Origin: Rebecca billardiae RCC1528
Taxonomy: Eukaryota; Haptophyta
DNA: 64,000 nucleotides
Assembly (NCBI GenBank): GCA_965240325.2
Contig: OZ251227.1
Span: forward strand, 1,488,001-1,552,000
Direction of reading: 5' to 3'
Below the pieces are notes generated by a model. The model was not told where the DNA came from. It worked only from the letters and a program-made list of their open reading frames with translations, and made no database searches. Shown here piece by piece: positions 46,768-55,075 of this stretch (the stretch's first letter is position 1; each line of letters starts with the position of its first letter). A program made the position numbers and the translations under genes.

Positions 46768-47328
46768 ATGGCGTCGACGGTGGCCAGTGCGACGGAGGCG
46801 CAGCGCGAAGCGGCGTACGAGGCGCACCGCACGCACCTGCCGGTTCTGCCGCCGTGGCCGGAATCGCGTCTTCGCGAATCGGCGATTGAGGCGACAGCGC
46901 GCTATAACCGATCCCAGGTGCGCATTCGCGACGAGCTGAAACGTCGCGCGTGCAAGATCGCCGCACCATCCTTGTCCATGGCACGGACGCTGCGGGACGA
47001 GGCCAACGTCGTGAAGCCAGTGGCGCATGCGCTGCGCTTCCTGTGCCTGCTCGAACAGCGCGTGCCCACCCTCGATCGCGAGTGGCACACGCTCTCGCAC
47101 TGCGCGCGCGCGCACCACCGAGAGCTCCTGATACCGCCGAACGTGCGAGTGCCGGACCTGTCGCGCGGAGCGGCGAGCGCCGACGAGCGCTTGGACCTGG
47201 ACGCGCTGTTGCGCAGCGTGGCGGCCGTGCACGACGCCGACGCGACCTTCGCCGAGCCCATCGTGCCCGGAGCGGACATTGGCATCCTCGCGACACACGA
47301 TCTGTCATCCTGCCCGTCAATCCGCTAA
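46768..47328 (+). CDS. Hypothetical protein, possibly expressed ORF
   Basis: 186 residues from ATG 46768 to TAA. Helix-rich sequence such as ATEAQREAAYEAHRTHLPVL and DEANVVKPVAHALRFLCLLE looks protein-like. No family recognised. Base use (more TCG, CGA and CGC) differs from neighbours, and the frame is open back to an ATG at 46213. It may be a genuine gene, a gene fragment or element-derived. Confidence 0.35.
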   Translation: MASTVASATEAQREAAYEAHRTHLPVLPPWPESRLRESAIEATARYNRSQVRIRDELKRRACKIAAPSLSMARTLRDEANVVKPVAHALRFLCLLEQRVPTLDREWHTLSHCARAHHRELLIPPNVRVPDLSRGAASADERLDLDALLRSVAAVHDADATFAEPIVPGADIGILATHDLSSCPSIR

Positions 47329-47484
47329 AAGACGCGAACCCGCTGGGGAAATATTGCGACAGCACTGGCACGGCCCGCCGACCCCCCCGCCCGCCAGGGC
47401 AGAGTTTGTATTCCGCATCAGGCTACAAAAGCTCTGCTGGTGAGTGGTGAACCGGCCGGGGCGCGCCTCCTTGAGAGCGCAAGC

Positions 47485-49116
47485 ATGTCATCGTTCGGCG
47501 ATGTGCCGCCGTGGGCGCGGGGCGGTGCGCTCACAGCGCCGCAGATGCAAGCTCTCCCCGCTGTGTCGAGCGGCATCCCACACGCGGACGCGCAGGGGCC
47601 TGCGCCCCTGTACCGCCCACCCGTCTACCGCCGGTCGCGCCCGTGCCAGGCGTGCCCGGCGCCAGTCCAGCCCAATGTCGCGCCCTTCACGCGGCTGCTC
47701 GTGCTGCTCGCGTACTACCGACAGCCAACGCCCCCGGCGAACCAGACGGTGAACGACGCCTGGCTGCTGTGCGACCAAAACGTGCGCTTCTTCTACCAGC
47801 ACGCCCTCAGCCCCGTCTCGACCGACGTGATCGTCACGGCGATCGGTGACTCGCTGCTGCCACCGATGCCGCCGCCGGGCGGCGGCGTCGAGATCTTGCG
47901 GATGGGCTGCAACCCGGGCACCGACCTCAATGCGCACGCGGCCGTGCTTCGACACGTCCGGGATCGGCCGGGCGGCCTGTACGGCTACTCGCACTTCGCC
48001 TTCCTCAACTGCGGCGTGCGCGGGCCGCACGTGCGCGCGAACGCGCTGCGGACGTGTCCCGACTCGTTCAGCGGCTGGCGCTCGGAGGTGCGAGACGGCC
48101 CGCTGTGGCTGGCGCCCTTCGCGCATAGGCTGAGCGGGAAGGACGACGTCGCGCTCGTCGGCCCGTCGATCTCCATGCAGATCGCGCCGCACGTCCAGTC
48201 GCACATGCTGGTCACGTCGATCCGGCACATCGGGCGGGCGATCCGCGCGTGGAGGAACGTGGCGGGCCTGGCGCACTGCCGCCTCACGACGGTGCAGCGG
48301 CCGACGCGCGGCGGCAAGCGTGCGCGCGACGCCGGGGCCGAGCCCAGTGGCGTGCCGAGCGAGCTCCCGCCCGGCGTGCTCGATCGGGTGTGCTCCCGCA
48401 GGCACGCGACGCGCGACATCAATGGCCTGCCGATGACGTCGCGGCGCATCACCGCGCCGCCGTGCGTGCGGCTGCTCGTCCCGCCGCCGTTCCGCGCGCG
48501 CGCGGCGGTGCCGGGGGCGGTGCCGCCCGCGGGGCCAGCGGGTGGCAGGCCTGCGGCACGAGGCGCGTTCATGAAGCGCAAGGAGCACGCGCGCCGCCCG
48601 GGGCGGAGCCTGCTCGCGCACGCCCAGATCAACGGCACCGAGGTGCACATCTCCCAGCTCACCCTCCAGGAGGGCGCGCACATCGCCGCGCTCGCGCGGC
48701 AGCAGCAGTCCTGGGACGTGCGCGGCTGCACGGGCGACCAGCATGTGGAGCTCAGCCAGCAGTGGAAGGGCAACCCGATGTCGCGGCTTGGCATCGCGAC
48801 GGACCCGCTCGAGGTCGTCTTCATCAAGTTTGGCGGCAACATGCTGCGGAACCGCAACGCGCACCCGCGCGCGTGCGCGTGCCTGCGCCAGGCACACGAG
48901 CTCGCCGGCATCGGGCAGCTCGTGCGCTCGACGCTGCCCGGGGAGCCCGTGCAGGAGTGGCAGCGGCGCACGGACGCGACGCTCGGCCGGGCGCGCAAGC
49001 CGCCCAAGGGCAGCGCGGCGGCTGAGGCGCGGCACCCGCGGTTCCCAGGCAGCACGGGCCCGTCGTCAGCGAGTCGGTCGCAGCTCGCAGGCGCGCCGTT
49101 GGGAGGCAGACAGTGA
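47485..49116 (+). CDS. Glycosyltransferase-like protein with FLNCGVRGP motif
   Basis: 543 residues from ATG 47485 (an upstream GTG is not used). Around residues 70-260 the order is RLLVLLAYYRQPTPPANQTV, FFYQHAL, IRVGD-like DVIVTAIGDSL, then NPGTDLNAHAAVLRHV, GGLYGYSHFAFLNCGVRGP, a short gap, WLAPFAHRL, DDVALVGPSISMQIAPHVQS. This (LNCGVRGP...LVGxSI...HVQS) is a pattern I know from uncharacterised eukaryotic glycosyltransferase-like proteins, where it is usually FxNSSVRGP. The family assignment is from memory of that pattern. The C-terminal half is less regular, with Gly/Pro-rich linkers and a final basic region. Confidence 0.55.
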   Translation: MSSFGDVPPWARGGALTAPQMQALPAVSSGIPHADAQGPAPLYRPPVYRRSRPCQACPAPVQPNVAPFTRLLVLLAYYRQPTPPANQTVNDAWLLCDQNVRFFYQHALSPVSTDVIVTAIGDSLLPPMPPPGGGVEILRMGCNPGTDLNAHAAVLRHVRDRPGGLYGYSHFAFLNCGVRGPHVRANALRTCPDSFSGWRSEVRDGPLWLAPFAHRLSGKDDVALVGPSISMQIAPHVQSHMLVTSIRHIGRAIRAWRNVAGLAHCRLTTVQRPTRGGKRARDAGAEPSGVPSELPPGVLDRVCSRRHATRDINGLPMTSRRITAPPCVRLLVPPPFRARAAVPGAVPPAGPAGGRPAARGAFMKRKEHARRPGRSLLAHAQINGTEVHISQLTLQEGAHIAALARQQQSWDVRGCTGDQHVELSQQWKGNPMSRLGIATDPLEVVFIKFGGNMLRNRNAHPRACACLRQAHELAGIGQLVRSTLPGEPVQEWQRRTDATLGRARKPPKGSAAAEARHPRFPGSTGPSSASRSQLAGAPLGGRQ

Positions 49117-49383
49117 CCTGCACGGCGCCGACGACGCGATGTCTGCCGCCATTGCCATCATTCATTGATCTACACTATTCTGTGACAGTGGACTAAGTAT
49201 AAGCTAGACGCACACTGTCATTATTATAAAGCTCAGGCACTGGCAGGCGTGATTGAGTCAGATTGATGTCCGAGCTTCTCAGACCGAGTCCGGGAGCCCG
49301 CCACTCCTCTCAAATCCGGCACTGACCCGCGAAACGGCGGATGAGTCGCTGACGCACGAGGAAAAAAAGCGTGCGGCCGCCTC

Positions 49384-51006
49384 ATGGCGAGCGACACGGA
49401 CGCAGATGAGATCGGGGCCCAGTTCCGCTCGCTGTCGCTCGGCAGCACGCAGCGGCTGACGCCCGGCTCGACGATTGCCGATCCGTGTGACTGCACCCAG
49501 CTGCTCACACCCGAGTCGGTGGCGGAGGCATTCACGCAGGTGCTCACGTGCGCCTCCGGAGGGGCAACGCCACGCACAAACGATCTCGTCGGACTGACGC
49601 CGCCAGTCTCGCTGCGCACGCCGCTCAGGCTGATCTCGAGCAGTGCGCAGACGCACGGCGCTAGGGCCGAGCCAAATCTGCGCGCAGCAAACCTGTTCGC
49701 AGAGTGCACGCCTGCTCTCACCCCTGACACGTGCGAGCCACTGCATGCGCGCGCGCGTGTGGTGGCCGGTACCATGCCAGGCACAGTGGACACGGCCGTG
49801 CCCCTCGAGGCGCCGAGTGCAAGCTCAACACGTACACTCACACCCCGGGAATGCCCCGAGCAGGGCAGCGCGGGCGGGCGCAGGCCGCGCATCCGCGCGG
49901 TTGACGCGCTCACGCCACTCGATGCCGCCCGAGCCGCGCACACGAGCCCACGCGAGGGCACGTGGACGTCTCCAAGCATCGAGCAGAGCCATGCTGGCGT
50001 GGAGTGCCGCTTGAGCGATGGGACCGAGAGCTACTCTGAAAGCCACCCCGACGCGGGCCGGGCGGGGCGCCTCGGCAGCGCGAGCCTCGGCGGGGGCGAG
50101 ATTGAGGACGAGATCGAGGAGTGGGAGGACGAGGCGGAGGACTGCGCGCTGGAGGACGGGGCGGCGAGCCGAAGGCCGACGGCAGAGGCCATGCGCGCGC
50201 TCGGAGCGTCGCTATCCCCGCCGGCGCGCGACTGCCTGCGCTGGATGGCGCGGCACGAGCGCACGGCCCACGGCCGGCCGGGCGCGGGCGGTGTGTTGTG
50301 TGAACACGACACGCTGGCGTCAGCGCTGCTGGTGCGCTGTGCGCTGCACCTCGCAGCCGCAGCGGCCGAGCCGGGCGTGGCGCTCGAGGCGCGCACGCTC
50401 ATTGTCGTGCCCCCCGCGCGTGTCGCATTCTGGGAGGCGGAGCTGCGCCGCGTGGCACCGGCCGGGCGCGTGGTGCTGCACCACGGCCGGCAGCGCTGCC
50501 ACTCGGTCGGCCCGTTGCTGCACGCGCAGTGCGTGCTGTCCACGTACACGCTGCTCGCCGCGGCCGACTTTGGCGGGGGGCTCGACCCTGATGATGACGA
50601 TGCTGAAGAGGAAGCAGCTCTATTCGCACTTGGCGTGCCTGTGTGGCGCCGCAAGGCAAGTGCCGCGAGCGCCGCGTGTGCACGCGCCGAGCGCAAGGGT
50701 GCGACCAGATCGATGCTTCACATGGGCAGATGGGGGCGCGTGATTTTTGACGAGGCGCACCAGCAGCTCAAGGGCGGGAGCTCGCGGCGCAGCGCGGCCG
50801 CACGCGCTCTTCGCGCTGCGCACAGGTGGGCCATCGTCGGCGCCGAGTCACGGACGCATGCGGAGATTGAGGCGCTGCATGCCATCCTGCGCAATGGCGG
50901 CGTCCGGCTGGACGGCGCCGAGTGCGCGCGAGCCCGGGCGAGTGCTCCGCGCGAACTGATCAACCCGCCAGCAGACGAGCCAGGCTACGACTCGTTATCT
51001 GACTGA
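49384..51006 (+). CDS. SNF2-like ATPase-lobe protein lacking the ATP-binding loop
   Basis: 540 residues. The first 230 are Ser/Thr/Pro-rich with repeated LTP motifs (QRLTPG, QLLTPE, VGLTPP, PALTPD, RTLTPR, DALTPL), followed by an acidic patch EIEDEIEEWEDEAEDC. Residues 285-520 follow lobe 1 of SNF2 ATPases: CLRWMARHE (Q-region), RTLIVVPPARVAFWEAELRR (motif Ia), VVLHHG, VLSTYTLLAA, and motif II as WGRVIFDEAHQQLKGGSS. Where GGILADEMGLGKT should occur the protein has GGVLCEHDTLASAL, with no Walker A Gly-Lys-Thr. Motif III is also altered (HRWAIVGAESRTHAEIEAL), and no helicase C-lobe follows. It is probably a non-catalytic scaffold or decaying paralogue. Confidence 0.65.
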   Translation: MASDTDADEIGAQFRSLSLGSTQRLTPGSTIADPCDCTQLLTPESVAEAFTQVLTCASGGATPRTNDLVGLTPPVSLRTPLRLISSSAQTHGARAEPNLRAANLFAECTPALTPDTCEPLHARARVVAGTMPGTVDTAVPLEAPSASSTRTLTPRECPEQGSAGGRRPRIRAVDALTPLDAARAAHTSPREGTWTSPSIEQSHAGVECRLSDGTESYSESHPDAGRAGRLGSASLGGGEIEDEIEEWEDEAEDCALEDGAASRRPTAEAMRALGASLSPPARDCLRWMARHERTAHGRPGAGGVLCEHDTLASALLVRCALHLAAAAAEPGVALEARTLIVVPPARVAFWEAELRRVAPAGRVVLHHGRQRCHSVGPLLHAQCVLSTYTLLAAADFGGGLDPDDDDAEEEAALFALGVPVWRRKASAASAACARAERKGATRSMLHMGRWGRVIFDEAHQQLKGGSSRRSAAARALRAAHRWAIVGAESRTHAEIEALHAILRNGGVRLDGAECARARASAPRELINPPADEPGYDSLSD

Positions 51007-52192
51007 GCCACGGCGGATCGGAGGCGGGACGATTTCACCGCCGCCGCCGACCAATACTGCTGCATGCTCATCGACTACCGAGACGGGCGGGAGGCCGGGC
51101 CGCGCGGCTGTGTGCGAATCAAGCCTCGACGGGCGTCGGCCAACCCGTCGGCCACAGGATGCCCACTTTTGCCCGTTCATCGGCCAGTGGCCGACTACGA
51201 CGAATAAATGAATAAATGAATACATATATATATATATATATTCATTCACCCCTTTTTCTTTTTCGGCAAAAGATGATTATTCACCACTCGGGCAGAACGT
51301 ATGGTACCCCAACGAGGTCGGCTTGACTCTGTCTGGGCATGATCTCGTCGCAGAAGCTGCTTGCAGCCGACTACTGTGCTGCGGCAGCCACCGCTCCGGT
51401 CCGCTCGCCGCGAGGCTGCCGCAGTCGCCGCGTCGGCAGACGTGGTCTGCGTGAGACGATGCCGCAGCGCTGCTGGCAGTGCAAGCGCGAGCCGTGGCAG
51501 AAGTAGGGGTCGTGGGCGCGGGCGTGGGCGCGGTCGCGGGCGCGGGTGCGGCCGCTGACTCGCCCTCGGAGTCTCGCCGGGCTCGCCGCCTGCTGCACCT
51601 CGCGTCCTTCACTCGCCGGGCCGGCGCGCAGAATCGGCAAATACATCGCAATAGACATAACTGATAACTAGTCGCCTGTAACTGATATAGTATATCAGAT
51701 TAACACACACAGGCACACACACACACCTGCCAAGCTCGGTCGAGACCGCCACTGGGGCTCAACAAGTCCACCAATTGGGTCGGCCGAGCCCCGGGGCCGC
51801 CCTCTCGAACTACGACCGTGCAGAGTCGGACAGTGCTGCAGCCCGCGCGGCGTGCTCACGCGGCCATCACGCGCCGGCGCCGTGGCCGTGCCGCCGTCCG
51901 GCGCGGCCTACGAGTACGGCGGTCCGGCCGCCGGACGGCCATCGGCCAAGACCCATCGGCCAGAGATGGATGGTCGACCGCTAACCATCGGCCATGGCCG
52001 CCTAGCGGCCAATATCATCGGTCATGGCCGGCCATATAGGCCTTGATTCGCACATAGCCGCGCGGTACTGTATTCCCGGATCGGACGATCACGACTACCC
52101 GGGAAGGGCGGGAAGCGGGCCGTACAGTCCCGCTGCGGCGCGGTTACGCCTTACTACGGTACGCGGCCTCCGCGCGAGTCTCTCGGGCTCTA
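51007..52192. other. Gene-free, low-complexity intergenic region
   Basis: A (TA)n tract lies at about 51224-51241. A GGGCGCGGGCGTGGGCGCGG minisatellite lies near 51510-51550, and short CACACA tracts near 51703-51727. About 51900-52045 has clustered CATCGGCCA/GGCCATGGCCG palindromic words that also occur near 51130-51195. No gene supported. Confidence 0.5.
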
Positions 52193-52365
52193 TATATCTA
52201 TATCTATATCTATATCTATATCTATATCTCTATATCTATATCTATATATCTATATCTATATCTATATCTATATCTATATCTATATCTATATCTATATCTA
52301 TATCTATATCTATATCTATATCTATATCTATATCTATATCTATATCTATATCTATATCTATATCT

Positions 52366-52396
<31 letters not shown>

Positions 52397-52398
52397 CT
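52193..52398. repeat. (TATATC)n hexanucleotide microsatellite
   Basis: About 205 bp of the hexamer TATATC with one or two slippage breaks, ending in TATATATATA. Confidence 0.9.
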
Positions 52399-54400
52399 CG
52401 TCTGCGCTCGATCTATAAGTATTCTGAGACTCTCTGAGCCTAGTCTGACTGCATCCGGCAACGGTAGGGGGTCCAGCACACCAAAATAAAATCGAAAAAA
52501 TGCCTCGACGGGTTTTCAAGTGGAGTGAGCGCGAGTTTCGCCATAAATTCGAGCGCCGCGAGCGCGCGCGCCGAGCGGCCGGGTCGGGCTGTTCAGTGGC
52601 TGGCGGCGACGGAGATGCACGACTGGACGGTCATCACCACCGTCGCCTCGGCGCGACAGAGCGCGTACGAGCGTCGAGAACGCCCGATCGAGCGAGTCTG
52701 CGTGACCACCATGATGTCCCCGGACATATCGGTCGCCGGCGTCGGACATTGAAACCGCGAGGTTGCACGCGTGCCAGCGCGTTCAAGCTGGCTCATGCGC
52801 TCGAGATGGAGGAGGGTGCTCCCCTTGCAGATGATGCGCAGGCTCCGCGCACGCAGACGGTGCACAGACGCGGTCCCAAACACATGTACCTTCCATCTGT
52901 AGCGTTCCCGCGTACGTACCTGCCCCCCTGATGGCCCCGCGGTACTCCCGCGCGCATGCTTTCCACCGCCGCATTCACTCATGCAGCCGTTGGGGAGCGC
53001 GCACCGTCGCGTGTGCCGCCTCTCTCCGACGCCGAGACGCTGAAGGTAATCATCACGATGCCTGCCGCTAGTTTCTTACCGGTGCCGGGTGCGCGAGCGC
53101 ATCGACCTCTCGCTGGGCGACGTCCGCGCGCTCGTCACAACTCAAGGCACACGAGAAGGCCACGGCGCTGAGGATGGACCCAGCTCGGCAAGGATGGCCT
53201 GTTGAAGAAGAAGGTGGTGCACTACTGGTTTGAATCTCTCGCGTTCCGCCTCGAGTGGCCGGTTCATTGGCCCTGCCTGTTCTCTGTGCACGGCCGAGGC
53301 GCACACCTGGATAGTGGGGCTGCAGCAGATGTGCGGAAGCGAAGAGCGCGCACGGACGTCACGCTCACCGCGGAGCAGGCGCGCGACACCGAGCCCACTG
53401 GCGCCATCACGGCCGCCAACAGCCGCGCAGGCACATCCGAGGCCCAGGCGCGGCGTGAGGATCTGGCGGCGATCACAGCGGAGCAGCGCGCGGACCGCAC
53501 AATGGTCAAGGCGGTGAGCACGGCGGGCGTGGCAGCAGAGTCAGAGAGCGCGAAGATCGCAGCCGAGCAGCTCGCCGAGCCGGAGGCCGCCTCGATGGCT
53601 GGGCGCTGCAGCCGAGGTAATCGTAGACCGGTGGTGGCCTCGCATGGGCTCATGGGCTGGGGTAGGACGACTGGCGACGCGGCGCCGGTGCCGGCTGAGG
53701 AGTGCTGCTGACATCCCGCCGATAGCCATATTCATCTCCGGCGCCCGTATTCGAATGTACCCGCATATATAGACATTGATTTGAATACATATGGACTCGC
53801 ATCGACCGTTAGTATGTACGGGTACACATATGCTCATATTTACGGGTACCTACCTGTATTTAAATGGGTAACATGCTCGATCTTGCTGCTGTTTTTCCTG
53901 AATTTCTACGCGCCCAGCATGGTGCGCCAAATATTCAGTCGCTGCATCATAAATTCCTTCGACTGAGTGGCAACGGTTGTCAATAAGTACTACCGACCGC
54001 ATTCCGTCATCTAGCTGCCATAACGGGTGGGTACCACTTCGCTGAATCTCTATGTGACACTAAGTGGCCGGCAGCGCGCCCGCACGACGGCGCGACGGCA
54101 CGCGGAGTCGGTTTTGAGTGCTTCTGACGGCTGGGCTGGGCTGGGGGGCATACTAGAGGGCACTTCAACAGGCGGCAGCCTCGACAGACACCTGCATGGC
54201 AGGCCTGTCGAATATCCCCAACCGCTAGGCTGAGGGCCTGGACCCCCTAGCAACGGGTCGCGGACCGTCGGCCGGACCGTGAGTGTCCGACCGCGGACAC
54301 GCCGGACACCGAGGGCGAGTTGACGAAGTCTGGGAAGTCCTATAGTATTACTATAGCCATAGGCATATATAGTCGTACTGCTATGTATATAGCTAATAAT
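52399..54400. other. Intergenic region; short ORFs of doubtful status
   Basis: An ATG at 52500 opens 143 codons (to 52931) beginning MPRRVFKWSEREFRHKFERR, and a frame at about 53202-53711 carries KKKVVHYWFESLAFRLEWPV. Neither has a recognisable domain and they are in different frames with no obvious splice. They could be pieces of one decayed gene. About 53750-53870 has repeated CATATG/GGGTAC words. Nothing else is supported. Confidence 0.3.
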
Positions 54401-54403
54401 AAT

Positions 54404-54420
54404 GACTCTCTCTCTCTCTC

Positions 54421-54497
<77 letters not shown>

Positions 54498-54596
54498 CTC
54501 GATCTCGATCTCGATCTCGATCTCGATCTCGATCTCGATCTCGATCTCGATCTCGACCTCTCGATCTCTCGATCTCTCGATCTCTCGATCTCTCCG
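54404..54596. repeat. (CT)n-(CGATCT)n compound microsatellite
   Basis: CT dinucleotides to about 54493, then hexamer CGATCT units to about 54556, then CGATCTCT octamers to about 54594. Confidence 0.92.
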
Positions 54597-54605
54597 TGAC
54601 TCTAT

Positions 54606-54636
54606 TTAACGACGTGGTATGCAACGGGCAAGCGTC
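54606..54636 (-). mobile_element. Second copy of the retroelement 3' terminus
   Basis: These 31 bp are the reverse complement of 16573-16603 apart from one base (reads TTAACGACGTGGTATGCAAC then GGGCAAGCGTC). In element orientation its end again faces a microsatellite, this time (AGATCG)n/(AG)n, across about 10 bp. Weaker similarity continues a little farther inside the element; its 5' limit is not visible. Confidence 0.6.
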
Positions 54637-55075
54637 GCAGGCTCAGGGTACAGCAGACACATAGATTGATAGAAGGCGTCCGCGCCTTCCGACCAGGTCA
54701 GGCAGTGCGCCACCCGCAGCCCTGCCCCCCTACGGGAGCGGGGCCGGGATGGAGCACCGCCTAGCCCCTTGGATGTGTGGTCCGAAGACCTGATGTGTGT
54801 GCCGATACTCCTTATCATTGGAGTATAATAGTAAATTGCATGATGAACAATGGCTGCTGTTGGCCTTGCTGCTCTTGATGGTTGGATGGTGAAACCGATC
54901 GAATTGCATCCTGATATGTAAAACGGTCTGCAGCATGGCGGCTGAAATTGCTCAGCGGCCCTTGCGGAATTAGTAACTAGTCTCCGGAGCTGGGGAATGG
55001 CAGCGCCGATGGCTGCCTTGGACTTTGACAGTGTTACTACTATAGGGGGGGCGATACATCAATGACTCAACTCAC
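54637..55075. other. Gene-free intergenic region
   Basis: Contains possible further body sequence of the minus-strand retroelement copy, but no coding remnant is recognisable. It ends at the TIR-like gene's stop. Confidence 0.4.
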
